Below are positions 44,901-59,395 of a stretch of DNA of 64,000 nt, piece by piece. Under the pieces are notes generated by a model. That model had not been told where the DNA came from. It made no database searches and saw nothing but the letters and a program-made list of their open reading frames with translations. The translations under genes and the position numbers were made by a program. Each line of letters starts with the position of its first letter. Position 1 is the stretch's first letter. Source of the DNA: Theocolax elegans (taxonomy: Eukaryota > Arthropoda > Insecta > Hymenoptera > Cerocephalidae); contig CM047427.1 of the NCBI GenBank assembly GCA_026168455.1, positions 9,170,835-9,234,834 on the forward strand. Reading direction: 5' to 3'.

Positions 44901-47900
44901 TCCCTTTTCTCATTCGGTAAGTCTCTTGTGAGCCAGGTGATATGTACCCACGCGTACAACCTGTCGACTCGAAGGACACTTTTCTGCGATCGAGCGATCG
45001 TGTTGAATTTTAGCGCGGATACTTATTACCTATATCGATCTCGGAAAACGGTGCGTTTATTTCAATTGCAGTTCGAACGAACCGTATCTTTAATTTTTAA
45101 ATACCAAACGATTGGGCGAATGAAAATTTGCTAATTATTGTGACACCTCTGTAGTTTTACAATTTTTAAGTTTTCTATCATTAATTAGCATGTGCTCGTC
45201 GCATGCTCCAAAGCTTCTTCTCCTTTTATAACAAACGATCTATATTTGCAATGCCCGTAAAACACTTTAAAGCAACGATTCTTCGCCTATTTACAATATT
45301 ATTCATGGTGCATCTACGAATCGCGAGAATAAATTTTGACGAATTGAAAGGCTCGTTGTGAGGTTTCGTTTGGATGAACCATATATACGTTCAATGCGTT
45401 TTGACTTGTACGCGCACCGCAGACACAGAATTACAACTTAATCACCGCTGCACACTCCAAGTCTTACAGATCCCTTTACACTGGGTTGGAAATATACAGT
45501 ATTCCCGACCGATCTGATCGGTCTTCTCGGTCTACTACAATCCACGAATTTCTATTTTCTTTTTTAACGACAAACGGTAATCGAAAGAGTGTAATCCAAC
45601 TTTTTTTTATACACTAGACTTTTAGTTAGTTAGAATTTGTTATAATGTTTAAATATTCATAAAACAATTGTTAAATTTAAATGAAATAAAACAATGGAAC
45701 TTCGGACGTATAGGTATTTGCAAACTTCTTCCATCAGAACAAAAGTTTGAATAGAGCCTAAGTCTACCAATATGTCCTTTTATTGTAATTTGCTTAATTA
45801 ATAATAATAATTTATATTTAATAATAATCAATTAATAATGATTAACTTAATTAATAATAGTTTATATGTTGTTGTTATCTATATTTTTTTATTCTTTCTA
45901 CAATAATCTATAAGTAGGTGATGATTAATGAAATACACTTCACTATTTATTCGGTAGAAGAGTAATAGTTTTTATTTCAAAAATACAAATTAGCGTGTAC
46001 AGGAATTTGGCTACATGTTCATTCGGTGAGCGCACGCCTCGATCTGACGACAAAAACATTTTCCGGATTAAGAGAAAATTAAGAGGTCGTACTATACGTA
46101 AATAAAAAATAATAAACTAAACTTACTTTTGTGAATGTAGTGCTTTGATTACGCGCGAAAATATAAAAGAAGATTATCTTATATAAAACAGAAATATTGT
46201 TTTAATACGTAAATCAGATAATTTAGAAAAATAATAGTTAATATAATTATATAACATTATATATTAACTGTGGCAATTATAAATATATGTATACGTATAT
46301 TGTATAAAATACCTATTTTACTACCTGTATTCTAGTCGAAACTTTTTGGTAATGCAAGCTCCGTGCACTTGAACATTCGAGATTCGATAAAAATAATCGA
46401 TATATACGCGTGCATTACAATCGATCTTAACAGAACAAGTCGAACAAGACTTTTCCGAGACTTTCCAATCAGGGCCTAGTTGGTTACTTATATACTAAAA
46501 CAGAATTCCTGATCACCCGATTGAATCCACTACCAACACCATTTCACTACGCGATCCAGTTGAAGGTTACCGTGGGCGCTCCTCTTTATAAATTTTGTTC
46601 CTCTCGCGATCTCGGTAAACCTCTTGACTCATTTTTATCGGAGTGTTCAGGTTATTCCATATAAAACCGGTCAATCGCTATTCGATTGTGGAATCGTTGA
46701 ATTTTATTATAATAATACCAAATCCGTTATTTTTAGCTCTTAATTGAAATTTTAAGAAAATGACGTGTCTCCTCTCTTTGTAAAACTCTCTTTCGATGTA
46801 CTTATACCCTCGACTTTCTAATTAATTCGGTAATCGAGGCACTCGGAATCTTCCGGGTGAGCGACGGCAGGTGGCGAGCCCGATTTGGTTCCATTACTCT
46901 ATACACTATCGTCTCCTGGTTCTCCTTTATTCGCTACACGTCCTTCAAAACTTTAGTACTTAACGAGTTTTATTTCGTACCGAAGCAAGTGTTAAATACT
47001 CTTTACGTATTATATATATATATACCGACCTGTGTAATCTTTGTATATCCTTCGCCTCACGCCTGTCGTCCTACATTTATACTCTGTATGTGCACATACA
47101 CGCGCGCCCCGCACACCTACCCGGTGCGTTAATTTATTTCTTAATGAATGACTCGTTGGTTCAACAACATCGGTTGGTTCAACGTGTCTCCTGACATTGA
47201 GGAAAATATATTTACCGCAATATTTTCGAAAATTATTATTACTATAGATATATATACACTTGCATAACGATATATATATATATATATATATAACTTTTGA
47301 CAATTTGCCCTGAATTACAAATATATCATCTACTATATATTTAATAGCAATTCTGTATATTAAAGTACTATTGAAATTTAACGACAATTTTAACATAAAG
47401 CTTATATTTTTTATTACGAATCTCTTTTTCACCGAGTTCTCTTACGCGTAACGAGTATACGAGCGAATTTTTCATCCATTAGGTTTACGCGATGCGTACA
47501 ACGCAACGTCGATTGCTAATGCCAAGTTTCTCTGGAAAATCTGTCGATAATTCCACGATGAAGATGGAAATTCGACCTAATGAATCTTATATTTCAGTAC
47601 ATATATATACGTTATAGGTTAATAATATTTTGACTTGCAAACAATTATCGAATCAAAGTTCAAAAATAAAAATTTGTTCAACACTGTTATCGACATTTTT
47701 TTTATCGAACAACGCTGAAAATCGCACGATATGATGCAAACTTGGAAAACGTTGTTATTCACAACAAACGACTTTCGGTTGCGTATATATATATTTTCAT
47801 AGTTTCAATCTTTACCAATAATACATAATATGTATATATATATATGTATAGGTGCAGTTCAACATTTCATTTCTATATCTGTTCTTATTGCTAAAGTTTA

Positions 47901-47947
47901 TTATTTATATTTATACATTAAATCATTAGTTATGTACTATACTCAAT
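44901..47947. other. Gene-free stretch
   Basis: No gene recognised. Contains TA-rich microsatellite at about 47270-47291 and otherwise mixed sequence. Confidence 0.45.
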
Positions 47948-48190
47948 GTATACATGAAGAAAAAGTTTAGATTAAAAATTACAATAGTTTATAGTACATA
48001 AATTGCAAACTGATAAACTGAGGAAAATTACTACAGGTTACAATAAAATTTATTATAATTTTTATAATGTTTACTATAACTTTTATAAATTTTGATGTAT
48101 AAACTATATAGTAATTTTCCTATGATTTATTTTCTAGAACTATTAAACTATTGTAATTTATTTAAATAGAAAATGTCTCTTCGAGTATGT
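47948..48190. mobile_element. MITE-like inverted-repeat element
   Basis: The left arm (ACATGAAGAAAAAGTTTAGA, AAAATTACAATAGTTTATAG, GAGGAAAATTACTAC) is mirrored at the right (GTAATTTTCCTATGA, ACTATTAAACTATTGTAATT, TCTCTTCGAGTATG). About 240 bp, non-coding; related to the copy at 50757. Confidence 0.65.
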
Positions 48191-50756
48191 TTAAATACGT
48201 TATTTATATAAGCCTCAAATGTATATAAAAAAAATCCCGCAAAGTACGATTAAAACGTTGAAAAGAAAAGGAGGTTTTGTATCATCATTCGCAATAAAAG
48301 AAAAAGGAGAATATATCTGCTCGGAAATCAGAATATATCCAAATTCACGAGCGATAAATTGCTATCTGTTAAAGTTTTAATCGCGCTCAAGTCGATTTCG
48401 CAAGCAAGCCGATGCAACGAGGGCCTACGTGACCGCGCACAGACGTCTCATGTCTCGCTTTTGCGCTCGCTCGGCGATTTTTTTTTCCCTTTCTTTCCAC
48501 GTTGCGCGTCGGTTCTTTGCCGAGTCGACGACCAATTCTTTAATAATAACGAGATCAGGGCCTTGGGACGCCACTCGTTTCTTTATGGACGGTTTTGAGC
48601 ATGCCGATTATCGTTGCGACAGATTCGCGACTCTCTACGAGGAAACGAGCTCGTTTCCTCTTTTTATTTTACATTTCATCTTGCCTCGATATATCCAATC
48701 GGTTCGAAATATCCAAACATTCGTCAGCGTTCTCCGGACCCTGAAGTATTAACAAATCGGCACACACTTCTTTTCCCGATCGAACCAAACTTTACACTTT
48801 GCGCGACGAACGGTTATCGTTCCTTTTTTTTCTTTGTCTCCGAACGTTTATGATTAAAGACAACGTTTAAATGTGACATTGATTTTATTCGTTTAACCAA
48901 TTACAGCGAAATGACATTTTGATCGTTTCGTTTCGATGAATGTTATTATTATTGGATATGCATTTTATATATTTTGTAATAATTCTATATATAGTTATAT
49001 ATATATATATAATGCAAGATTTAGCTTGCTGATTATGTCGATGACGTAGAAAAATTGGACTGCAGGTCTGCGGTTTTATATATATATATATAATATTTAA
49101 TCTCACACAAACCCAAAGTTGCGTTCACACAGAATTACATAAAACACAAGGTATACTTAACATTTTATACATTATATCGCGAGTGTATCTAATTTGGTAG
49201 TACGTAGATTAAATTCACAATTTTTATTGGCTATTCTTCTCTTTTTATATACTTAGATTACATTTGTTAAAAAGATTAACGATCATTTGGATCAATTTTA
49301 GGTCGATTGTTAAGACTTTGTCTTTACGAATTAATTGTATATATGACAATTTCACAATACAAGATTCTTTTTGCAAATGTTCGTCCTCGTAAAACGGATT
49401 TGAATACGATTTCATTCGACAAAGTATCAGCTTTTGTCTTATTTGGGTTTAGAACAATTCATAACACTAATTCTAATCTCTTTGACGCGTGTTTATATTT
49501 ACTTATATTTTGTCGCTGTTTTGTGCAAATTTCCTTATAATCGCAAGGACAGATCGCATCAGTACCAAACATTCGTTTTTTCCATACTACCTTTAATCCA
49601 CCAGGTCTTTGTCGTCCAGGACAAAGGAAATGTTGTATTTCTCTATTTACGGTTAAACGTTAAAGTTAAATAACGCGCGGTGTAAAATAATAATAGTATA
49701 GTTATTACCGAAAAACGATCGGCAAAACTGGTTGATCGGCGTTAAAGAATAAGGCACGCGCCGTGAATTTCCTATATAACGAACGATATTATTGAGACGT
49801 ATATAAGTATAGAGGAAAACTTTTCCGAGTTCGCAAACGGAGTGGAGAAACGCGTATATGGGTGTATATATATACATAGCTCGAAGTCGAGGATCGAGAG
49901 GGAGGGAGAGACGGGGAGCGTGTTTCAATTAGCGCGGGCAAATTGCACTCATTACAGGTGTTTACAGTCGAGAGAGGCGGGAGAAAAACATCGAGGGCCG
50001 AACGTGGGCAAATATACAGGGAGTTTCTCGTACCTTAATGATATCCCACCTGCAGCGGGAGATGTAATAATAGGTTGCTCCTTTTTACTCTTGCCGGCGC
50101 GCGCGCGCGCACGTCTCGCTTTTTAGTGCAAAACGCCGCCGGGAATATCCTTGCTATATATCTCCGAGGGCGCGAAAGATCGTCTCGCTTTATATAGATC
50201 GGTACCTCTCAACCCGACTGGATCCACCGGATTCGTGGTGCAAGTGATATCGAATTTCGGTGCATACGTAAAGAGAGTTTTCGAGCGTTTGATATATAAT
50301 CAAATGAAAAAAAGCGATAAATCTATATACACATCGGTTGGCGAGCTCTCGATGGAAAACCTCGGGAACTGCCGCAAGTTCACACGAGTATGAAAATATT
50401 TTGCATCTTGGAAAAACTGTAGACGCCCCTGCTCGTTTTATGATTTTACCTAAAAATCTTAAGTAATTTTTGTTTCGTTATTAGGTGAAGTATGTAGTTT
50501 GTTCAAGTACAATTTTTAGCTACAATTATTTTTGCCTTTTTAAATTTTGCGGTATTTAAAACTAATTCAAAAGAACAAAAAATATTTTTAACTAAAAATT
50601 TTACTCGGTCTATATAATAATCTACCATCCACTTAATAACATGAAACGATAATTACCTAACGTTCTTATAGGTAAAATTATCATATGATTTTTTACAACA
50701 GGGGTCTGTAGACGAGTAAAAAAGGAGCGGAGCTGGGGAAAGAGAGGATTTATCGA
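48191..50756. other. Gene-free stretch with GC microsatellite
   Basis: No gene recognised. Contains a (GC)n run at about 50096-50110, TA runs near 48997-49010 and 49078-49091, and a CpG-rich patch at about 49840-50390 whose open frames look like chance. Confidence 0.4.
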
Positions 50757-51002
50757 CTCGGAGATAATTTTTTTAAAAATATTACAATAATTTCAAGTAA
50801 AGAAATCACAGACTGACAAACTGAAATTACGATATAGTTTGTATTAAACAAAAGTTATAGTAAACATTACAGTAATTAAAGTACATTTCACAGTAAACTA
50901 TAGTAAATTTTACTAGAAACTATAATAATTTTCCTACAGTTTGTTATTTTGTGACTTGTTTACTAAATGCTATTGTAATTTTTAAATCTTTTCTCAGCGT
51001 AC
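50757..51002. mobile_element. MITE-like inverted-repeat element
   Basis: The left arm (TTAAAAATATTACAATAATT, TCACAGACTGACAAACTG) is mirrored at the right (ACAGTTTGTTATTTTGTGAC, ATTGTAATTTTTAAATCTTT, CTCAGCG). Same family as the 47948 element. Confidence 0.65.
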
Positions 51003-54000
51003 AAGAATATCCATTATCCGTTTGCGCGCGAAATTGATAAAGCTTCGACAAGAGGAAAGATCACGACTTTACCATATTGGATTTCCAGTCCTCGTAAAAA
51101 GCACAAATTCCACGTGCCTATTTATTCCTTATAGCCGTAAGTGCAAATCACTTTTACCCGTATATACTCGTTTATTCGAGTTTTGGGCGGAGAAGAGAAC
51201 ATTGCATCGATAAGGATCGCGTTTGCAATCAACGCGATTCGATCGAACCGATCGTAACCGCGCTTCTCCAATATTTTACTCCTCTCTCGGGTTAGTTTAC
51301 GCGAAACGAGCGTAATGAACAAAATAGCACCCTTTCGTACCCGATGCAATTTATTATTAATTTTATTATTAAACTAGCAAGTGTTTTGAAACGAGACGAT
51401 GACGCCCGCAACTAAGTGTGCAACTTTGCTTGGGTATATGTAAAATTAACCGTAGTTTATTAAACAATGTATGTGACGAAAGGTAATAGAAAACAGCTAT
51501 GAGAAAATAGTTATCCAAATGGTCCGATAATGCCTCGGATCGACTGCTAAGCGATTCAAGTGAAATTTATAGCCTCGAGTTTAAGTAAAACTAGTATAGT
51601 TATTAGTATAAAAAAAAGGAAAAAACTCACGAGTTGCGTATATTGATTTATATGGAATAGATTTTTATTCTTTTAAATACGATTTTTCGAAGTCGTGGTA
51701 CTATACACTACTCGTGATTGTCATATTTGACATCGTTTCACGATCAATCTCGACGCGCTTACGTATTTTGTGTACATCAACGATAACAGTTATGTCACGA
51801 GGATTTGCAATGTTGCAGATAAATTCGCTTATCGGAGATTTAACTAACAAAGTATTGCGTTTAAATAATATTTCATGAAAATAAATCAATTTTCGCGTGT
51901 ATCGCGTCTACCCATATCTTTGGTATCTCCAACACATTGTCTAACCTGCGTTATGGAAGTGATTTATTAACCAAAAAAATGACGTATGCGGATTATTCTT
52001 ATCAATCGAGTCACTTAACTCATCGCTCGGTCCCCTGCGTCTAATTTATTTTGTACGAATCGTTAGAAAAAAAAAACAACATAGCCATCAACAACAACTG
52101 TTCTGTCAAAACACTTTTCGAATTACGCCGAGATCTCCAATTGTTAGGGAGTATGATAAAATATAATTTGATGTATATCGCGCAGTACATAAATAAGAAG
52201 AATATATGGTAGCGGAACGTTCACGCAAAAGAACAACTGTACATTTTGAATAAGGAACGATTGCAAAGTACTCGGCTCCGTGGTTTACGGGCGACGATCC
52301 ATTCGCGCTACCGATAAAAAAAAACCCGATCGCCCCCGAAAAGAGTGGGAGAGACGTAGCGTTCGTCAAAATGTTCCGAGAGCCACCGGATCGAGAAACT
52401 CGTTTTCGACGGACCAACGACGGATAAAACACACGCGCACCTCCGTAAGCCCGTATACGTCCGAACTTTCCTCTAGACTGCCGAGTTACCGAGGAATCGG
52501 TAATATATGCCATGCGTATTCTCGAGATCTTTGTGTATCACGGAAATTTGGTTCGAATGCTCATTTTCCTTGCATTTGATTAAATACAACGATTTCCATT
52601 TCGACGAGTTTAAACGAAACGAATGAATCTAAACCTCTAAAATCTATATCATTAATGGTAGTTTGGGAATTTATGGAATTCGCGGTCTAACATGTATAAC
52701 CAAACCGTTTCAAATTACGGATTACGAAATGAATGTTAATCGAACGTATCATTTTAATATCGATATTTGTTGCGCACACGGTTAATGTGATATTACTCGA
52801 TATACAAACGATTTTTATAGATACTACAAAGATTATTGATTAAAAAACTAAACAAAATATGACCACTATCGAGGCTAACATTAAATTAATATTTTACTAT
52901 GATAAAAGAAAATAAAGTTCTATAAGTGAGATAACTCTTATTTTCAATATGAAACGTATATAGTGAAGTCAAAGATCAGTGTAACCGGGACTGCAGAATC
53001 ACGCAGCTTCCCAAAAGGATTGAATTACAGAAAATGCGAATTTCGGATTTTTCCTCGTAACAATCAGTGCGGTGGAATTTGCGTATATGAAAGGTCATTT
53101 TGGTATCTTACAATTGTACCGTTATACGAGCTCATCCCGTATAGACCGTAAATAACGCGGTACCGTTCGGTTATCGAAAAGGTGAATATCGAAACGTTCG
53201 AATTACCCGGGCGATTGGTTGACAGATTTCGCGGTTCAAGGCCAATGGTCCCAATGGCCCCAATGGCTTCATTACCTCAGTCATTAGCGCGTCACTTTCC
53301 TCCTCTCGGAGTGTCCGGTAATTGACTCACTACACTGTATATACCGTTTGAAAATCTCTGAGTATAGGTATATATATTTCGCGACTTTATCGGTTTCCTT
53401 TCATTGATTTTAGGGTAGTTTTTCGACGCCATCGGTGTACAACTATATATAGGTATAGCTATAATTGTTGTAATCACATTTGTGAACAACAAACTTTCGA
53501 AAGCAGACGTTGATTATTGTATATTTACATTACGATAATAATTTGAGATAAATTAAAAAAAAACTAATCTGTTGGGAATTAATTAAGTGTTAAATATATA
53601 TACTTATAGCAGAGTTAGTGTTATACTTCTATACGAAGAAATTATTTGTGTATAGTTATATAATTGATAATATTAATGTAAAATTTTTCCTAAATAAATA
53701 AAAATAAAGGAGTTGGTGGAATTAAAATTGCATTGTTTCCGATATTACGTAAGAGATGGCAATCAAGATTGTTTGATATTGTACATCAAAATGATGATAA
53801 CGATCGTATGGAAATAACGTAGAGTGATGCGCCATAAAGATCGTATAAATTATTCGAAATACTGATCAATACTAATCAAAATCGCACGAGATGTTTCTAA
53901 CTTTAAGTAGGAAAACCCGTCCTTATTCTTAGGATTAAATGCCCATTAATTTTAATTTACAAAATGTGGTAGTGCCTACGCATTCTCGATGATCGAATAC

Positions 54001-54149
54001 GTAGTAACAAACCAGAATTAGTTAAAATACTTGGTCTTCATTTTAACGACTGAACGTAAGACGTATATGTATAGCGTTTCGGTGAGAAGCATCGTCGATA
54101 AGGGAAGTTTTCGAGTTTACAACAAATATAAGAAAATAAACGTGATCTA
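51003..54149. other. Gene-free stretch
   Basis: No gene recognised; open frames are short and overlap antisense frames. Moderately CpG-rich near 52.28-52.55 kb and 53.15-53.32 kb. Confidence 0.4.
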
Positions 54150-55400
54150 GACCTCTTTAGAATTCAAATTCGGGCAGTTTGACCGTGAGTCGTTTAGGAT
54201 GTACCGAATAAAGAGCTGAGGCGGAGGCGCTCGACTCGTCGAAAAAGAGAATAAAATAAAGATAAAGAAAGGGGATCTTTGAAAGGAGTCGAGGAAGCGA
54301 GATGACTACAGGCTCCTCCCCGAAATTTCGGTTGTCTTGCAACCCCGCAACCGAGAGATAAATTCTTCCCTCGGGCCGGAGGCTATACGTCGCATCACGG
54401 ACACGCGCGCGCATACGAGTATACGGGAGTTCAAAGACCCAGGCCGGACCGCGTTATACACGCGATTGATCTCCTCGTTTTTCCTCTCTAACGAGAGTGG
54501 CAATGAAGGGTCAAGAGGAAGGTCGGTCGCGCTTCCCGAGGTAAACGTACCGAGTCGTATCACTCCTGCGAACCTCGCACGTTTGTTTATTCAATTGCCG
54601 GTCCGCAGCCCGTCGTTTCGTAAATCGTTCGGGTGTACAGACCCTCCCAAACGGTTTACTTATTCAATCAATGATGGAATGTATATACCTCGATCGACGC
54701 GAACTGCGCAACCACGCGGTCCCCGTTGTTCATTCCGACCGAAAATTTGAGAAAACGCGCGTTCGCTTTCTCACGAGGAGTGGAAAATTTGTACACGCCT
54801 GTATGTATATATACCTATAACAAACAAGATCGAGAAACTTGGCGTTAACTTATCGCACACTGCCTTTTTTTCGCGCGTGGCTCGCTCCCTCTCCCTCTCG
54901 GATCCACGAGGTCGCTTTTTCACTCGACGAAAAAAGTTAATCGTTCCTCTCTCGCACGCGGTCGATCGAAAGTGCGGTAGTAATCGCGCGTGCACTCGCG
55001 ATAACGAAATTAATTCGCCTCATACGTATACATGTATAACGTTGGATCGTTAATGCGGGGAAAAGATCTCGGATGCGGGGTTACGTAAATAAGACACTAT
55101 TTTTATTGCTCGAACGGTCCCAAGCGCAATCTTGGGTTATTCACCTTGTTACACAAACTAATTTTTCAATCTATTCGATGCGCGCGCGCGGTAGGTATAG
55201 ACACGTCGATCGCGCGCGGGGAAAAGATAATGGTAGATGCATCCGAGGGATCTTGTACGCGAAAACCGGGGCAAAACGTTCGATGAATCCCGGCACGTGG
55301 AGAGTTTCGTGGCACGTGGGAAGGTTACGACACCGACGCCTACGCGTGGGGATAGCCGATTCGTGCGCGCGCGCGCGCGGCTTCTCCCTCAATTTCACGC
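54150..55400. other. CpG-rich region with overlapping chance-like open frames
   Basis: GC-rich block with frames on both strands (for example 54337-54750 plus, 137 codons, and 55073-55420 plus). None resembles a known family, and antisense frames of similar length overlap them. Contains (GC)n at about 55363-55378. It may be a regulatory island or unrecognised 5' exon. Confidence 0.4.
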
Positions 55401-58315
55401 GGTCAAAATATAAACGATGAAACCGATAAATGCGAACGTTTATTTATATTTATTTTATCATTCTTGTCAAGAAAATATATAGAGAGAGCAAAATACGAAA
55501 TCCTAATGACGATAAAGTGTTTGGACGTGCGATTGAGTAGACGCGCTTCGTATTCGCGTTATGTATACAAGTATATTTAGTCTTTATTTTTATTGTAATG
55601 AAGTTGACTCAATTGCTTACGGTTTGACCGTTTAAGCTTTCTTCGGTCAAATTACTCTATTCCCCACTTGGATATATAGTTTTTACGACTTTGGAACTCG
55701 ATTAATTTAGTCACCAATAACTACGCGGTAAAAATTTACTTTAAAAAATCACCGTGACGCAACGACCAAAATTATGGTCATTTCCTTGAAAATATTATCG
55801 ACTTTTTGCTTGATTTTTGTGTCGAACGACTGATGCGTGTCTCGGGTAATTCACTGCGGCATCGCGGTATAATTTCAATTTTTCATTAGACATAATTGTC
55901 TCCGATTAGCGTTAGATCGATCGAATCGGTGGATTTTGATTAATAGGCAACACGCTGACACGTCAAACGTAAAACTTTTTAAGAAAGAGTCATCTTGATG
56001 TAGTTAAAAATATAGATATCTTAATTAATTGCGCCGATCGATCTCCACGTGAAGTCTAATCCGACATTGGTATCTCCTTACACGGTTTTTCGTGTAACTC
56101 CTAGTCAAAGCGAGATTTATAAAGTGACGAGTTCTTTTTCAAGATTTGATCTGAACGTACGTTCGTCTAATCTTTATAGCGGCTCGTCTTTATAACCGTA
56201 ATTAAATAATGCATCGCTGCAGTTTATTACAGTTTAGTGTAATGCTTATATCTTTTTTTTTATCGCACTTTGTCTTTACTGATAATTATAATTAATTCAG
56301 CTGATTGAGCGTATCGTTTAATATGTAAGTTTAACGCCAAGTTAAGTATATATTTTGTATTTCAAAAAATTAACACTGCATGGTAATTTTATTAATTGAA
56401 GATGTTTAACTGTGTCTTTTAATTATACGCAAATAAATGTATTAAACTAATTAGTGGAATAATTGATAAAAATTCGAGAAATTGGAATCTTTAATAAAAA
56501 TGTGACGCGATCAAGTACGCCGCGACCGAGGTTGACAATGTCTAGTTAAGTATATGAATATACGTGTATACAAATATAGAAAAGATCTAAAGATAACAAT
56601 GTAGTATGCTTCTTAGTTTCTGATTCTTTAATGCGGTTACTGTTGTTATTCAACTCTCTGGCATAAGCTTTATTATAACCTACCCTTTGGCTAGCTTTGC
56701 TTCAAGAAAATTCCCCGTGGTTTCCTTGAGTTATTTCGTTTGATCGGTGACCGTATCGGCATATTTTTAAAATACCGCATACGCATACGATCCATCACAC
56801 CTACGTACGTTTCGTTTCGCTAATGTTGTAACGCTCGCAGTGTTACACTTATTTGTATCTATTTATATTTATAAAGTATTCGCGTATAAAAATTAACCTC
56901 TTTATGGTAGTGTTTGGTTGAATATCTATACGGATACTTTGTATAATAAAAACGGATACAAATCGCGCTAATGGCTTGAAAATCGTTTGGAAAGTACTTA
57001 GGTTTTCCAGCTGCTGCGCGTTTGTCAAATGAAAACTAAAACAAAACCATTTCTTTGGCGCGTCTAGCGGAGGAAAAAATGTTTAGACAGATTTTATACG
57101 TTCGAACACGATGAAACAGGGGAGTGTATATAGCGTGGGCTAACTGTAACGCGCTTACGAGATAAAACTACTTTTAGACTATCGATTATAGTCGCGTCAA
57201 CGTTTTCCTAGCGGAAACGCGTAGCGAAAGTCGTTTTGTCACTTAACACCTTCACGATATTCGATTTATCAATGTTTTGATTTCGAATCGGGAAAGTTTG
57301 ACACGGGTGGACACGCGCGCTCGTTTAACCGACCCGTGACCACATGGATTTTACCGCCTACTTCGTCGTCTACGATACGTGGATCCGGAAAAAAAGCTGC
57401 ATCTTTTTATATCGATCGATCGGAATTTCAATCAAAGTATATACGCATAAATCACAAATTTCCTCTTAACTGTCTACACTTGTTATCCCACAACCGCACG
57501 ATCGATTGAATCCAATTATTCGAAAAAGAGCAAAAGGTACACATTTTGAAAATGGATGAGCGACGGCGCCGCGGTATCAGTAACGAAGGTTGCACACATC
57601 ACACGGCAATCTAGTGCCTAAAACCGGAAACAAAAAATAAAATGAGCAAGCTTCCTTTGGCCGCTACGTAAATGGCAGAAAAAGAAGAAAGGAACGAAGA
57701 AAAAAGAAAAAAGAGTTGGATAGAGCCGGTAAACGGATATATTTATTTAGTGGGTCGTGTCAACCGCGTGATTCTTTCATCAGTCCCTGTTTCGGGGTTT
57801 CGGTACCGGCGGACCCCGCTCGGAAATAGATCTTCGCCCTCTCGAACGTTGCGCTTACTTGCGACCCGTCGTTCACCATAAATTCGAAGCGACAAAGGCT
57901 ATACGTATAAGTACTCGTTCCTATCTCCCGTTGCGTTGTGCCCATACGTATATAACGTACCTTTTACATTATATGTATATGCTGCGTCCGTTCGTTCATG
58001 TCCGTGTCTCTATGTGTGTGGATACGACGAACGTCTCCCTTTAGTTCACGAGAGGCGGAAGCCGCGCGCAAAACCGTAACGATGTCGCGCTCGGCTTTAC
58101 CATTGGCCCAATTCTTAACGTAAACTGGCTCTTACTTAACTTTTTCTCATATGTTCTATACTAAGCATTGTACTCTTTTACTGACTAGTGTGTGAACGAC
58201 TTTTACGTACGGATTACAATGTACGAAAATAACGAAAATAAGGTATACAATCTTCACGAGGTCTTAAAGAAATCGGTAAATGTACCGTTAAAAACTTTTC
58301 CGGGTAATTGACAAT
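55401..58315. other. Gene-free stretch
   Basis: No gene or repeat recognised. Open frames such as 57672-57881 have no family features. Confidence 0.4.
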
Positions 58316-58494
58316 ACACGAAGAGAAATATTTTACAGACTGCCGAAACCTAAAAAATTATTCGATTTTTTGTCAAGCAATTTTTAATAAAAGTGCAGAT
58401 ATTTTTCCTAATACAAGTCCAGTCATTTTTTGTACGTTACCGCGTTGGTAAAAGTTTAGTTAAATTTACTCAAGTTTTTCTCTCTCCGTGTACA
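58316..58494. mobile_element. MITE, AACGCGGTAACAGACT family, deleted left arm
   Basis: The left end ACACGAAGAGAAA runs directly into ACAGACTGCCGAAACCTAAA. The right arm (GTTACCGCGTTGGTAAAAGT, TTAGTTAAATTTACT, TCTCTCCGTGTA) is complete. Compared with 38290-38548 the left arm has lost roughly 70 bases. Confidence 0.65.
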
Positions 58495-58769
58495 TTGTTT
58501 AAAAATCGTCGTGCCACATCGATAAAGACAATATTAAATTTATAGACGCATTAACCCTAATTAATTTTAATGCATTAACCCTTATTATTTGTTCAAATAT
58601 TATTATACATTGAACATGTCTATCACATAATATACAGCCATGATTCAGACGATTTCGATGTTACGTTAACACTCGTCTAAGATTTATTTAAGGCACATTT
58701 AAAATTATTAATTTCACCCGTTCAAAAAGCTGGCTGCTCGTTTTATCTAGAGAAAACATGTCAAGTCAA

Positions 58770-58797
58770 TATATATAGGTATATATACCTATATATA
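58770..58797. repeat. 28-bp perfect palindrome (TATATAGGTATA core)
   Basis: A perfect palindrome centred on AGGTATATATACCT. It is the most symmetric example of a TATATAGGTATA-type motif that recurs in the intergenic half of the window. Confidence 0.85.
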
Positions 58798-58799
58798 CT

Positions 58800-59352
58800 T
58801 AAAAAGTGTTGAATACATATTGCCGTTCGAGCATAGGGCAGTTTATGCGCTTTAAGATTAATACGTTGGGTTAAAAAAAATGTAATACACGTCGTATATA
58901 TCTCGAATCGTATCGCGTCTAGAAATTATCTAAATTTATTGATCTTGTAATAATCACCAAACAGTCTACCTACTTGTCTCGAAATGTCTTTAAAATAATT
59001 GACCTGTCTCTTTAAGATCTCGATAAGATTGGAACGTTTTTTTACATGGGTTACGATATATATGTATATATGTATCCAGACACGTTCATTCGCGTAAGGC
59101 ATTCCAACTCGGATAGATTCTAGTGATAATTTGTTAGATAGACTGCTTTCGACGTGGTACAGTAAAGCCTGTTAGATTCGAGACAACTAGCTCCATTAAT
59201 TATTCATGCGAAAGATTAAACAAAAATTTTCATTTGTTTAAAGTTACCGTGACTTTTAACTAAAATATCTTACAGAAATATTTTACTTTTAGTTGTACAT
59301 AAATTTATTTGGAGCATAATACCTATATATACGAAAGAATATATAATGTAAT

Positions 59353-59395
<43 letters not shown>

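Noticed and set aside
49740..49775. TAAGGCACGCG followed two bases later by GTGAAT, resembling mature miR-124
   Set aside because: The match has a two-base insertion and different 3' part, and the upstream sequence does not supply the star strand needed for a hairpin. Probably chance.
54337..54750. Open frame of 137 codons in a CpG-rich block
   Set aside because: GC-rich DNA lacks stop codons by composition; overlapping frames on the opposite strand are similar in size and no domain is visible.
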